Of a DNA stretch of 64,000 nt, positions 1 through 9,954 are shown one piece after another. The stretch comes from Rathayibacter tanaceti. GTDB lineage: Bacteria; Actinomycetota; Actinomycetes; Actinomycetales; Microbacteriaceae. The stretch spans positions 1 to 64,000 of the forward strand of contig NZ_LIIN01000003.1 in the NCBI RefSeq assembly GCF_001634385.1, given 5' to 3'. The position numbers were made by a program, and so were the translations under genes. Positions within the stretch are counted from its first letter, which is position 1, and each line of letters starts with the position of its first letter. The notes below the pieces were generated by a model, which searched no databases, was not told the origin of the DNA, and saw only the letters and a program-made list of their open reading frames with translations.

Positions 1-2363
1 CCGGGCTCGCGATCGCGACTGCGGCGACGGCGTTCCCCTCTGGCGGGGCGCTCGCCGCGACGGCCCGACTCGGCCGGCTGCTCGTCGGCGGTCTCGACGG
101 GCGCCGTCGACTCCTCGGGAGCCTCCGCTGCCCCGGCGGCGTCCGTCGCATCCTCGACGAGAGCGGCGGCCTCCTCGGCCGCCTGACGGACGGCCGGGGG
201 CTGGATCGTGCTCGCCGCGATCTGAGCGAGGGCGTTCTTGGCGTCGTCGGTGATCGCGTGCGTGCTGATCGGCTTCGTCGCCGGCGCGGAGGAGCGACCG
301 GAGGAGGCGGACGGCTGGTCGCCGCCCTTTCCCCGACGACGCTGTTCCTGCTGCGGAGCGGCGGCGGACCGGTGTTTGAGGACCGGATCGTGGTGCACGA
401 TCACTCCGCGGCCGGCGCAGACCTCGCAGTTCTCGCTGAAGGTCTCGAGCAGGCCCAGACCCAGCTTCTTGCGGGTCATCTGGACGAGTCCGAGCGAGGT
501 CACCTCCGCCACCTGGTGCTTCGTCCGGTCGCGGCTGAGGCACTCGACGAGTCGACGCAGCACGAGGTCGCGATTGGACTCGAGAACCATGTCGATGAAG
601 TCGACCACGATGATGCCACCGATGTCGCGCAGACGCAGCTGGCGGACGATCTCCTCGGCCGCCTCGAGGTTGTTCTTGGTGACCGTCTCCTCGAGGTTTC
701 CGCCCGAGCCGACGAACTTACCGGTGTTGACGTCGACGACGGTCATCGCCTCGGTGCGGTCGATGACGAGCGAGCCGCCGCTCGGGAGCCAGACCTTGCG
801 CTCGAGCGCCTTCTCGATCTGCTCGGTGATGCGGAACTCGTCGAAGGCGTCCCTGTCTCCGGTGTAGACCTCGACCCGCTCGAGCAGGTCGGGGGCAACC
901 TGACTGAGATACAGCTCGATCGTCTCGCGGGCGTCGTCGCCGGCGATCACCATCTTCTCGAAGTCCTCATTGAACACGTCGCGGACGATCTTGATGAGCA
1001 GGTCAGGCTCGCTGTGCAGGAGCGCCGGCGCCTGCCCGGTCGCCGCCTTGGCGCTCAGCGCGGTCCACTGCGCGGTGAGGCGCTCCACGTCGACGGTGAG
1101 CTGCTCCTCGGTGGCGCCCTCGGCCGCCGTGCGGACGATGACGCCGACGTTCTCGGGGAGCACCTCCTTGAGGATCTTCTTCAGGCGAGCGCGCTCGGTG
1201 TCGGGCAGCTTGCGCGAGATCCCGTTCATCGAGCCGTTCGGCACGTAGACGAGGTAGCGGCCGGGTAGCGAGACCTGGCTGGTCAGTCGCGCACCCTTGT
1301 GCCCGACGGGGTCCTTCGTGACCTGGACGAGGACCCGGTCGCCCGGCTTCAGCGCGAGCTCGATCCGGCGGGGTCCACCGGCATTGTTCGCAGCGTCCCA
1401 GTCGACCTCGCCCGAGTAGAGCACGGCGTTGCGGCCTCGACCGATGTCGACGAAAGCCGCCTCCATACTCGGTAAGACGTTCTGCACGCGGCCTAGGTAG
1501 ACATTGCCGATGAGGGACGCCTCCTGCGAGCGGGCGACGTAGTGCTCGGCGAGGACACCGTCCTCGAGCACGCCGATCCGGATGCTGTCCTCCTTGGATC
1601 GGACGACCATCACCCGGTCGACGGCCTCGCGGCGCGCGAGGAACTCGGACTCGGTGACGACTGTGCGTCGGCGCCCGGCGTCGCGGCCGTCGCGGCGACG
1701 CTGCTTCTTCGCCTCCAGGCGGGTCGAGCCCTTGATGCGCTGGGGTTCGGTGATCAGCTCGGGCTCGCGCGGTTCGCGGGGCTCGCGCGGCTGCCGCACA
1801 CGGACGACGGTGTTCTGGGGGTCGTCGGAGCCGGTGCGCTCGCTCTCACCGCTCCGGCGGCGCGAACGGCGGCGGACGGAGCCCTGCTCCTCCGGGGAGC
1901 TCTCGCGCTCGTCCTGGAGGCCGAGGGGAACCCCGCGAGGGGGCAGCGGGGCCAGCTCGACATAGTCGGGCAGGATCGGGGCCTGGAACAGGAGCGACGT
2001 GCTCGGCAGAGCGGGGCGCCGCGGCTCCTCGGGCTCGACGCTCGACGGCAGGGCGTCGACGACGGCGGCGACCGTCGAGGCGTGGTCCGGCTCGTCCACG
2101 GATTCCGCGCCGGAGGGCTCGGCGCTCGTCCGCGCGGCCTCCACCGCTGCGTGCTGCTCACCCGCCGCGGCGGTCTCTGTCCGGTCGGTCTCGGTCTGGT
2201 CGGTCTCGTTGCTGTCGATGATCGTCTCCCCTGTCGCTGGCGCGCTCGAGTCGGTGCGCCGGGAAGCCCGGCGACCACCGAAGAGGCGGCTGATCTTCCT
2301 GGCCCCGCTGCGGGGCTCGTCGCGGTCCGGATCGGATCCGCTCGTACTGTTGTCTTCCACCAT
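1..2363 (-). CDS. rne: Ribonuclease E/G (Rne/Rng family), C-terminus cut by window edge
   Basis: Endoribonuclease for rRNA/tRNA processing and mRNA turnover. The leftward frame is open from ATG 2363 to base 1, so at least 787 codons are present and the stop lies outside. About 280 N-terminal residues are acidic/basic low complexity, including repeated Arg-Glu-Pro. An S1-type segment follows near residue 286 (GNVYLGRV, AAFVDIG), then the catalytic domain with DVNTGKFVG near residue 543 and VVDFIDM. The Zn-link cysteines CEVCAGRG lie near residue 646, and a disordered Ala/Glu/Arg tail begins. AGGAG lies about 10 nt before the ATG. The fusion of a long N-terminal extension to an RNase G-like core is normal for actinobacterial RNase E. 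It sits next to ndk-DUF4233-folC as in mycobacteria. The long 5' leader is described separately. Confidence 0.95.
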   Translation of the reverse strand, partial: MVEDNSTSGSDPDRDEPRSGARKISRLFGGRRASRRTDSSAPATGETIIDSNETDQTETDRTETAAAGEQHAAVEAARTSAEPSGAESVDEPDHASTVAAVVDALPSSVEPEEPRRPALPSTSLLFQAPILPDYVELAPLPPRGVPLGLQDERESSPEEQGSVRRRSRRRSGESERTGSDDPQNTVVRVRQPREPREPREPELITEPQRIKGSTRLEAKKQRRRDGRDAGRRRTVVTESEFLARREAVDRVMVVRSKEDSIRIGVLEDGVLAEHYVARSQEASLIGNVYLGRVQNVLPSMEAAFVDIGRGRNAVLYSGEVDWDAANNAGGPRRIELALKPGDRVLVQVTKDPVGHKGARLTSQVSLPGRYLVYVPNGSMNGISRKLPDTERARLKKILKEVLPENVGVIVRTAAEGATEEQLTVDVERLTAQWTALSAKAATGQAPALLHSEPDLLIKIVRDVFNEDFEKMVIAGDDARETIELYLSQVAPDLLERVEVYTGDRDAFDEFRITEQIEKALERKVWLPSGGSLVIDRTEAMTVVDVNTGKFVGSGGNLEETVTKNNLEAAEEIVRQLRLRDIGGIIVVDFIDMVLESNRDLVLRRLVECLSRDRTKHQVAEVTSLGLVQMTRKKLGLGLLETFSENCEVCAGRGVIVHHDPVLKHRSAAAPQQEQRRRGKGGDQPSASSGRSSAPATKPISTHAITDDAKNALAQIAASTIQPPAVRQAAEEAAALVEDATDAAGAAEAPEESTAPVETADEQPAESGRRGERPARGERRRRSRDREP

Positions 2364-2679
2364 TCCTGGTGCACTCCTCGGCCGGGTCGTTCGCCGCGCC
2401 TTCTCCCCGGATGCTTCTCTCGTGCGAGGGGCCTCGGCCCGTCGCGAATCCTTCCGCTCCCCCGGTCCCGTCGCTCACAGGCGCGGGACTCCGGTTGCAG
2501 CTTCACTCGGAACTGACTATCCGACACGCGCTCCCCCGCGGTGCGACCGGTGGTCGTCTCGCAGTGGAGCGGAGACCCGGCGCGTCCATTCGCGGAACGC
2601 TGTCGATCTCCTGTGGCCCGGTGCTCGCCCGGTAAACCTTCTTCGCGTCGGTGCGGGATCCCCCGGACCGACGGCTCCG

Positions 2680-2726
2680 ATTATCGCACGCATTCCCAGA
2701 GGCGCTGATCCGGCGCGTGCCATAAT
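2680..2726. promoter_or_regulatory. Divergent promoter pair for rne (-) and the VKOR gene (+)
   Basis: Two good -10 hexamers lie 35 bp apart facing outward. CATAAT at 2721-2726 (+) ends 6 nt before the GTG of the VKOR gene, so that mRNA is probably leaderless. GATAAT at 2685-2680 (-) would give rne a 5' leader of about 310 nt. No clear -35 was recognised for either. The rest of the 2364-2679 gap holds only that leader; I see no other gene in it. Confidence 0.45.
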
Positions 2727-2732
2727 CCCCCG

Positions 2733-3349
2733 GTGTCCAGCGATTCCGGGGTGCGCGACGCCCCTACCCAGCCGCGCCCCGTCGTCTTCGCCGTCCTGCT
2801 GATCGTCCTCGGCGTCATCGGCTGGATCGCGGCGTTCGCCCTGACGAACGACAAGTTCGCGGCCCTGGAGAGCCCGGAGGCGGGCCTGGGCTGCGACTTC
2901 AGCCTGCTGGTGCAGTGCAGCGCCAATCTGGACTCGCCACAGGGCGCGATCTTCGGCTTCCCCAATCCGCTGATCGGAGTCGCCGCGTGGATCGCCCCGA
3001 TCGTGGTGGGTGCCGGCCTGCTCGCGGCGCCCGTTTCGACCGCTGGTTCTGGGCTGTCTTCAACCTCGGCTTCGTGCTGGCGCTGGTGTTCGTCGGCTGG
3101 TTGATCGCGACGAGTGTCTTCGCGCTCGGGACGCTCTGCCCCTGGTGCATGCTGACCTGGTCGGTCGTGATCCCGGGGTTCTGGCTCGTGACGCTGCGCA
3201 ATCTGCGTGAGGGCGTGTTCCCCGTCCCTGCCGCTGTCCGCCGGGCCGCAGGCGCCGCCTACGGCTGGATCCCCTTCATCACTCTGGTCTGCTACCTCGG
3301 GATCGCGGTCATCGCGCAGCTCCGCCTGAACGTGCTCGCCTACCTCTGA
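2733..3349 (+). CDS. Vitamin K epoxide reductase (VKOR) family membrane protein; 1-nt frameshift near 3028
   Basis: Predicted quinone-linked oxidoreductase that re-oxidises a DsbA-like partner during disulfide formation outside the membrane. After restoring one lost G in the run around 3026-3028 (LLAG/ARFDRWFW), the product is about 205 aa with five hydrophobic segments. It has a loop Cys pair (GCDFSLLVQC) and the active-site motif CPWC near residues 136-139, which is the VKOR arrangement. GTG 2733 follows CATAAT by 6 nt and there is no Shine-Dalgarno, suggesting a leaderless message. It converges on ndk. No DsbA-type partner with a signal peptide lies next to it. As written, the frame breaks into two overlapping pieces; I read that as a sequence error. 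Confidence 0.88.
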
Positions 3350-3409
3350 AGCAGCGCTTCGGGAGGAGTGAGCGCGTCCTGCAGCGCGGGTCGCCGACGG
3401 CGGAGGGAC

Positions 3410-3826
3410 TCAGGCGAACCAGAGTGCGAGCTCGCGCTCGGCGGACTCGACGCTGTCGGAGCCGTGGACCAGATTCTGCTGGACCGCGAGGCCCCAGTCG
3501 CGGCCGAGGTCACCGCGGATGGTGCCGGGAACGGCGGTCGTCGGGTCCGTCGTGCCGGCCAGAGCTCGGAAGCCCTCGATCACGCGGTCGCCCGCGATAC
3601 GGAGGGCCACGATCGGGCCGCTCTCCATGAACTCGACGAGTGGCTCGTAGAACGGCTTCCCCTCGTGCTCGGCGTAATGGGCCGCGAGCAGCGCACGGTC
3701 GGCCTCGACGAGCTTCACGTCGACGAGCGAGTAGCCCTTCGCCTCGATCCGGCGCAGGATCTCACCGGTCAGGTTGCGGGCGACACCGTCGGGCTTGACG
3801 AGGACGAGGGTCTCCTGGGTAGCCAT
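3410..3826 (-). CDS. ndk: Nucleoside diphosphate kinase
   Basis: Transfers gamma-phosphate between NTPs and NDPs through a phospho-histidine intermediate. The 138 aa length is the usual one. Visible features are the N-terminal TLVLVKPDGV strand, the Kpn-loop region and the active-site segment NLVHGSDS with the catalytic His near residue 121. It is the last gene of the leftward ileS-folC-DUF4233-ndk run, starting 4 nt after the DUF4233 stop, so it is very probably cotranscribed and exposed to the ileS T-box upstream. It ends convergently with the VKOR gene; the 60-bp gap shows no strong hairpin. Confidence 0.97.
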   Translation of the reverse strand: MATQETLVLVKPDGVARNLTGEILRRIEAKGYSLVDVKLVEADRALLAAHYAEHEGKPFYEPLVEFMESGPIVALRIAGDRVIEGFRALAGTTDPTTAVPGTIRGDLGRDWGLAVQQNLVHGSDSVESAERELALWFA

Positions 3827-3829
3827 GGT

Positions 3830-4219
3830 TCAGCGTTCTCCTTCGATGGGGTCGGTGGGCTCCCCCGCCCGACGCGCCTGGGCGTCGAGACGGGTGCCGG
3901 TCACCATGCAGTACGTCCACAGAGCGACGAAAGCGGCGCCGATGACGTACATGATGGGTACCAGCAGGCCCGACGCCACGATAACGAACTGCAGCGCCCA
4001 GCCGAGGCGGAACCCGAGCGGACGGCTCAGCAGCCCCAGGGTGGCTACGAGCGCGAGACAGACCACCGCGCCTCCCACCAGGACGATCACCGGATCGGCG
4101 ACCTTCAGACCGAAGGCGACGAGCGTCGCGAGGAAGACGATGACCGACTCGAAGCCGAGCACGATCGAGCCCAGGCTCTCTCGCACGGTCCGGGCTCGGC
4201 GTGGGCGGCCGGCCCTCAC
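3830..4219 (-). CDS. DUF4233 small integral membrane protein
   Basis: 129 aa with a basic N-terminus (RPRRART) and four hydrophobic stretches, roughly residues 18-40, 43-63, 73-90 and 92-108, then a polar tail. Function unknown. Its position between folC and ndk matches M. tuberculosis Rv2446c. The start codon GTG 4219 overlaps the folC stop (GTGA), a typical translational-coupling junction. I assign the family from context and membrane topology; no catalytic motif is visible. Confidence 0.85.
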   Translation of the reverse strand: MRAGRPRRARTVRESLGSIVLGFESVIVFLATLVAFGLKVADPVIVLVGGAVVCLALVATLGLLSRPLGFRLGWALQFVIVASGLLVPIMYVIGAAFVALWTYCMVTGTRLDAQARRAGEPTDPIEGER

Positions 4220-5588
4220 GAGCCCAGCCAGCCCTCGTCGCGGGAGACGGTGAGCGTGTGGCCGACAAGGGTGATCGAGCCGGTGACCAGGAGAGCGCCC
4301 TTCTCGGTGCGGGCCGCGAGGAGCCGACCCGCCGTGAGAGCGCCGCGCGGATCCTCCGCGACCCGCACCGCGTCCGCGGGGAAGATCGTGCGTGCCAGGG
4401 CGGCGAGGTCCTCGGCAGGCAGTGCGCGCGCGCTCGGAGCCGTGGTGACGATCAGCTCATCCACGACCGGCAGGAGCTCTCGGAGGATCCCCTCGGCGTC
4501 CTTCTCGGCCAGCACGCCGAGCACGACCGTCACCCGGTCGAAGTCGAAGTAGCGGCCGAGTGCAGCGGCGAGCGACGCTGCTCCGTGCGGGTTGTGCGCG
4601 GCGTCGACGATCGTCCGCGGGGCGAGGCCGACGAGCTGGAGGCGCCCGGGCGAGCTCGCTGCCGCGAAGCCCTCGTCGAGCACATCGCCGGTGAGCTCCT
4701 GCGTACCTCCGCCGAGGAAGGCTTCGACCGCCGCGACCGCGACGGCCGCGTTCTCTGCCTGGTGGTCGCCGAAGAACGGCAGCAGCAGGTGCTCGTAGGT
4801 GGCCGCCAGGCCGCGGACGGTGACCACCTGGCCACCGACGGCGACGGTCGTCGAGTCGACGTCGAAGTCGGCGCCCTCGATCGCGATGGTCGACTCGGTG
4901 ACCGCGGCCGCGTGTCGTAGCACCGCCTCCGCCTCGGGCGCTGCCGTGCCGAGACGACGGACGCGAGCGGCTTCACGATGCCCGACTTCGTCCGCGCGAT
5001 CTCCTCGACGGTGGAGCCGAGCCGATCGGTGTGGTCGAGCGCGATCGGCGTGAAGACGGCGACCTGCGCATCGGCGACGTTGGTGGAGTCCCACTCGCCC
5101 CCCATGCCGACCTCGATGACGGCGACGTCGATGGGAGCATCGGCGAAGGCCGCATAGGCGAGGACCGTGATCGCCTCGAAGAACGAGAGCGGAGCCTCGT
5201 CCTGCTCCGCGAGCTCGGCATCGGTCATGCGCAGATAGGGCTCGATGTCCTGCCAGTTGTCCGCGAGGCTGCGGTCCGAGATCGGCTCGCCGTCGATCAC
5301 GATGCGCTCGTTGACGCGCTCGAGGTGCGGGCTGGTGAAGAGGCCCACGCGGAGCCCGTGAGCCCTCAGCAGGCTCTCAATCATCCGGCTGGTGGAGGTC
5401 TTGCCATTGGTGCCGGCGATCTGGATGACCGGATAGGCGCGCTGCGGGTCTCCGAGGATCTCCACGGCGCGACGGGTCGGCGCCAGGCGCGGGCGGACGC
5501 TCGCCTCGCCGAGGCGATCCAGGAGCGCCGCGTAGACGGCGTTCGCGGCGTCGCGGTCGGCGGAATCGCCCTCGACCGGATCAGACAT
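4216..5588 (-). CDS. folC: Folylpolyglutamate synthase/dihydrofolate synthase; 1-nt frameshift near 4941
   Basis: Adds glutamate to dihydropteroate/folates. With one G restored between 4940 and 4941 (ARQ/APEAEAV), the protein is 457 aa. The Mur-ligase-type P-loop [10 protein letters not shown] lies near residues 59-68, followed by [32 protein letters not shown] and the C-terminal domain with [12 protein letters not shown] 5588 overlaps the ileS stop by 8 nt and the folC stop overlaps the DUF4233 start, so the genes form one unit. As written the gene appears as two halves; the residues on both sides are excellent FolC, so I consider it intact in the organism. Confidence 0.94.
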
Positions 5589-8500
5589 CGGCGGCCTCGA
5601 CTTTCTCGACGCGGATGATAGCGGTGCCCGCGGGTCCGAACGTGATCGCACCCTCGCCGCCCTCGAGCGCGACAGTGAGCGGGGTGAACGAGCAACCGGT
5701 GGCGAGGGTCTCCTCGGCGATCCAGAGCGCGTGCGGCTCGAGTGCGCGCAGGCTCGGCTCGTCCAGCACGACCTCCAGGACGATCCGATCGCTGACCTCG
5801 AAGCCCGCCGCCTTGCGAGCGTCCTGCACGGCGCGGATGAGATCGCGGGCGAGGCCCTCCGCCTCGAGCTCGGGCGTGGTCGCGGTGTCGAGCAGGACGA
5901 AGCCGCCGTGCGGCAGCAGGGCGATGGCGCGGTCGTCGCCGGCCGAGCCGCCGACCTCGAGCGTCAGCTCGTACTCCCCCTCGACCAGGTCGACGCCGCC
6001 TGCGGTGACGACACCCTCCGTCTCGCTCCAGTCCCCCGTCTTCGCCGCGCGGATCACGGCCTGCACCCCCTTGCCGAGTCGTGGACCGGCAGCGCGCGCA
6101 TTCACGGCGAGCCGGGAGGTGACTCCGTAGGCGGCGGCGCTGGAGTCGACGAGCGGCACCAGCGACACCTGCTTGACGTTCAGTTCGTCGCGGAGGATCG
6201 CCTCGAAGGGCGCCAGCTCGGCGGCGTCGGTGACCACGACCGTCAGGCGCGCGAGGGGCAGCCGGACGCGGAGCCCGGCCTGCTTGCGGAGCGAGAGGGC
6301 CGTCGACGAGATGGCGCGCACGGCATCCATCGCGTGCACGAGCGCGTCGTCGACGGGGAACTCGTCCGCCTCTGGCCAGTCGGTCAGGTGCACGCTGCGA
6401 CCGCCCGTGAGGCCCTGCCAGACTTCCTCGGTGACGAGCGGGAGGAGCGGCGCGGCGACCCGGCACACGGTCTCGAGGACCGTGAAGAGGGTGTCGAACG
6501 CCTCAGAGCCGCGGCCGTCGGCGTCGACGCCCTGCCAGAACCGGCCGCGCGAGCGGCGGACATACCAGTTGGTGAGTACGTCGGCGAAGTCGCGCAGCGC
6601 GGCGGCCGCGAGTGTCGAGTCGAGGCCCTCGAGGTGTGCGGTGACCGTGGCCACGAGGTCGTGCGTCTTGGCCAGGAGGTAGCGGTCGAGCACATCCTCG
6701 GAGTCGGTGCGCCGGGTCGCCTGGTAGCCGCCGCCCGCCGAAGCGTTGGCGTAGAGCGAGAAGAAGTACCAGGTGCTCCACAGCGGCAGCAGCACCTGGC
6801 GCACGCCCTCGCGGATCCCTTCCTCGGTGACCACGAGGTTGCCTCCGCGCAGCACCGGGCTCGACATGAGGAACCAGCGCATCGCGTCGGAGCCGTCGCG
6901 GTCGAAGACCTCCGCCACATCGGGGTAATTGCGCAGCGACTTCGACATCTTCTGTCCGTCTTCGCCGAGGACGATGCCGTGGCTGACCACGTTGCGGAAT
7001 GCGGGCCGGTCGAAGAGCGCGGTCGACAGCACATGGAGCGTGTAGAACCAGCCGCGGGTCTGCCCGATGTACTCGACGATGAAGTCGGCCGGGTTGTGGG
7101 TGTCGAACCAGTCGGCGTTCTCGAACGGGTAGTGCACCTGCGCGAAGGGCATCGATCCGGAGTCGAACCAGACGTCGAGGACGTCGCTGATCCGCCGCAT
7201 GGTCGAGCGACCGGTGGGGTCGTCCGGGTTCGGCCGGGTGAGCTCGTCGATGAACGGGCGGTGCAGGTCGTCGGGGCGCACGCCGAAGTCACGCTCGAGC
7301 TCGTCCAGGGAGCCGTACACGTCGATCCGCGGGTACTCGGGGTCGTCGCTCTTCCACACCGGTATCGGCGAGCCGAAGTAGCGGTTGCGGCTGATGGACC
7401 AGTCGCGCGCTCCCGAGAGCCACTTGCCGAACTGGCCGTCCTTGACGTTTTCGGGGACCCAAGTGATTCCCTGGTTGAGCTCCTCCATCCGGTCGCGGAT
7501 CGCGGTGACCCGGACGAACCAGCTCGAGACCGCCTTGTAGATCAGCGGATTGCGGCAGCGCCAGCAGTGCGGGTAGGAGTGCTCGTAGCTGGCCTGGCGG
7601 AGCAGGCGGTGCCCTGCTCGCAGCAGCTGCGTGAGCGGCTTGTTCGCCTCGAACACCTGGAGGCCCGCGACCTCGGCGATCTGCGGCAGGAATCGCCCAC
7701 CGTCGTCGACGGAGATGATCACGGGGATGCCCGCCGCCTCGCACACCTTCTGGTCGTCCTCGCCGTAGGCAGGGGCCTGGTGCACGATGCCCGTGCCCTC
7801 GCTCGTGGTGACGTAGTCGGCGACGAGGACTCGCCACGCGTTCTGCGTGCCCCAGGCCTCGGTGTCGGCGTAGTGGTCCCACAGGCGGTCGTAGCTGATC
7901 CCCTCCAGCTCGGAGCCGCGGTGGGTGCGCGAGACGGCGGCCAGGGCCGACTCCGGGTCCGGATAGCCGAGGTCCTTCGCGTAGGCGCCGACTGGTCGAT
8001 GGCCAGGAGGTACTCAGCCGAGAGCTCGCGCTCCTCGGGCTCGCCCCTGCCGTCGGCCGCGCCGTCCGGGCCGGCGGGCACCACGGCGTACTCGATGTCG
8101 GGGCCGACGGCGAGAGCCATGTTGGTGGGCAGCGTCCACGGAGTCGTGGTCCACGCCAGCGCGCGCACCGCCGTGAGCTGCAACGCCTCGGCCGTCTCGC
8201 CCACCAGGGGGAAGGTGACGGTGACCGTCTGGTCCTGGCGGGCCTTGTAGACGTCGTCGTCCATCCGCAGCTCGTGGTTCGACAGCGGGGTCTGATCGCG
8301 CCAGCAGTAGGGCAGGACCCGGTGGCCCTCGTAGGCGAGGCCCTTGTCGTAGAGCTGCTTGAACGCCCAGATCACCGACTCCATGAAGGAGGGGTCGAGC
8401 GTCTTGTAGTCGTCGTCGAAGTCGACCCAGCGCGCCTGACGGGTGACGTACTCCTGCCACTCCCCCGTGTAGCGCAGCACCGACTCCTTCGCCGCGGCGT

Positions 8501-8909
8501 TGAAGGCCGCGACGCCCATCTCCTCGATCTGGGACTTGTCGGTGATGCCCAGCTGCCGCTCCGCCTCGAGCTCGGCGGGCAGCCCGTGGGTGTCCCAGCC
8601 GAAGCGGCGGTGCACCTGCTTCCCGCGCATCGTCTCGAAGCGGGGGAAGACGTCCTTCGCGTAGCCGGTGAGGAGGTGCCCGTAGTGCGGCAGACCGTTG
8701 GCGAAGGGCGGGCCGTCGTAGAACACCCACTCCGGTGCGCCCTCGCGCTGTCGGATCGACTCCCGGAAGGTGTCGTCCGCCTTCCAGTAGGCCAGCACAT
8801 GCTCCTCGATCTCGGGGAAGCGCGGCGACGGAGTCACCCCGAGGCCGAACGCGGAGCCCTCGGCGGGCTCGGCACCGTGCGGGGTGGGCGGGGTCAGGGG
8901 GTAGGTCAC
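5581..8909 (-). CDS. ileS: Isoleucyl-tRNA synthetase; 1-nt frameshift near 7991
   Basis: Charges tRNA-Ile; class Ia synthetase. With one G restored at 7991 (AIDQ/VGAYAKD), the product is 1109 aa, the length of the long eukaryote-like IleS found in many actinobacteria. Landmarks are the HIGH-type motif PHYGH near residue 70, WDTHGLP, the editing domain (TTPWTLPTN) and KMSKS near residue 653, followed by an anticodon-binding region. GTG 8909 has GGAG 7 nt upstream and lies at the end of a T-box leader, so expression should rise when tRNA-Ile is uncharged. It is the first gene of the ileS-folC-DUF4233-ndk operon. Confidence 0.96.
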
Positions 8910-8910
8910 G

Positions 8911-9156
8911 TGCGGTCTCCTGGCAGTGCTGCTGGTCTGCACGAGGACGGCCCGCCCGGATCTCAGACCCCGGGCCGGGTCGCGGTACCACCTCGCTTGG
9001 ACCGGTCGGCCGGATCCTCCCGGAGGAGCTCCCGCTGACGCGTTCCCACTCGATCGGCTGTCACGGGCCGCACCCGTCCGGTTCTACTGGGCGCAGGCCG
9101 GGACCGGCGCCGTTCTTCCGGAGACTCGCCGGTGATGGCCGGGTCGAAGTCGTCCA
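8911..9156 (-). ncRNA. T-box riboswitch (ileS leader, ATC specifier, actinobacterial translational type)
   Basis: On the leftward strand the leader carries the T-box core GGTGGTACCGCG (TGGTACCGCG at 8990-8981), whose UGGN bulge pairs with the tRNA acceptor end. Near the 5' end is an ultrashort stem I with the Ile codon ATC at 9136-9134 in CCATCACCGG, followed by the stem I/II linker GGAAGAACGG. The ileS ribosome site (AGGAG, about 8916-8920) follows at the 3' end without an intervening U-tract terminator. This fits the actinobacterial class that controls translation initiation instead of termination. Family assignment is from motif recognition; a covariance-model search would confirm it. Confidence 0.93.
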
Positions 9157-9161
9157 GTCGA

Positions 9162-9168
9162 TATCCTA
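9162..9168. promoter_or_regulatory. Overlapping opposed -10 elements for ileS (-) and the tetR gene (+)
   Basis: The 7 bp TATCCTA contain TATCCT on the plus strand (9162-9167) and TAGGAT on the minus strand (9168-9163). The minus element sits just before the T-box leader and the plus element about 32 nt before the regulator start. Simultaneous use of both would be mutually exclusive. Confidence 0.45.
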
Positions 9169-9199
9169 GCGCGTCGACGGATGCGGAGCAGGAGCGGTC

Positions 9200-9805
9200 A
9201 TGGTGCCAGGAATGCAGCGGGGACGGCCGCGCGCGTCGTCGCGCTCGATGCTCGAGGACGCGGCGCTGGACCTGTTCGTGGAGCAGAGCTACGCAGGCAC
9301 CACGATCGAGCAGATCGCCCAGCGCGCCGGGGTCTCACGGAATACGTTCTTCAATTACTTCGACTCCAAGAGCGACGTCTTCTGGGTTCTGGTCGACGAC
9401 AGGCTGGCCGAGCTCCCGGATGCTCTCGCCGCGGTCCCGACGGAGCGTCCGGTGATGGAGGCGCTCCGCGAGGCCCTGCTCGCGATCGGCGCCGGCTTCG
9501 GACCCGCGACGGTGCCGTGGGTGCTCACGCAGTCCGAGCTGATCGGGAGTGTGCACGAGCTGCAGGCGTCCGCCCTCTCGAGGCTCGCGCGGCAGGCCGC
9601 GGTCATCGCGCGGTTCGTCGAGGAGCGCGCGGCGCGTCCGCTGCCCTCCCACCTCACCCGGGCGATCGCCTACGCGAGCGTCGGAGCCGCCGTGGCGGCC
9701 GTGCAGGCGTGGGCCGGCGCGGGAGCGACCCGCGGGGAGCTGGTGCCCTACCTCGACGAGGCGCTCGCGCCCGTGTGCGCCGGCTTCGCCGCTTCGCTCG
9801 GCTGA
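9200..9805 (+). CDS. TetR-family transcriptional regulator
   Basis: 201 aa. The N-terminal helix-turn-helix is clear: TTIEQIAQRAGVSRNTFFNY, the canonical TetR recognition helix, spans about residues 34-53, with KSDVFWVLVDD following. The remaining helical ligand-binding domain has no recognisable ligand signature. AGGAG lies 7 nt before ATG 9200; an internal ATG at 9212 is an alternative. It is divergent from ileS, with promoters that overlap. Its own target is not evident and no operator palindrome was identified with confidence. Confidence 0.9.
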   Translation: MVPGMQRGRPRASSRSMLEDAALDLFVEQSYAGTTIEQIAQRAGVSRNTFFNYFDSKSDVFWVLVDDRLAELPDALAAVPTERPVMEALREALLAIGAGFGPATVPWVLTQSELIGSVHELQASALSRLARQAAVIARFVEERAARPLPSHLTRAIAYASVGAAVAAVQAWAGAGATRGELVPYLDEALAPVCAGFAASLG

Positions 9806-9954
9806 ACTCCCTCCCTCGCTCGCCCGACCCGCCTCGGGAGGCGACTCCGAGGCTCGCGGTAGGATCGGGACGGCCGGTGAGCGCCCCGCTCCGGAGCCAC
9901 CATCCAGGCACCATCACCACCGACACGGTGCCGCCCATAGCGAACCGGAGCATC

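Noticed and set aside
1542-2516. Plus-strand frame of 324 codons over the rne start
   Set aside because: Antisense to RNase E and its leader; residue mix is typical of GC-bias shadows.
5731-8250. Long plus-strand frame (839 codons)
   Set aside because: Antisense to ileS; a by-product of GC-rich codon bias.
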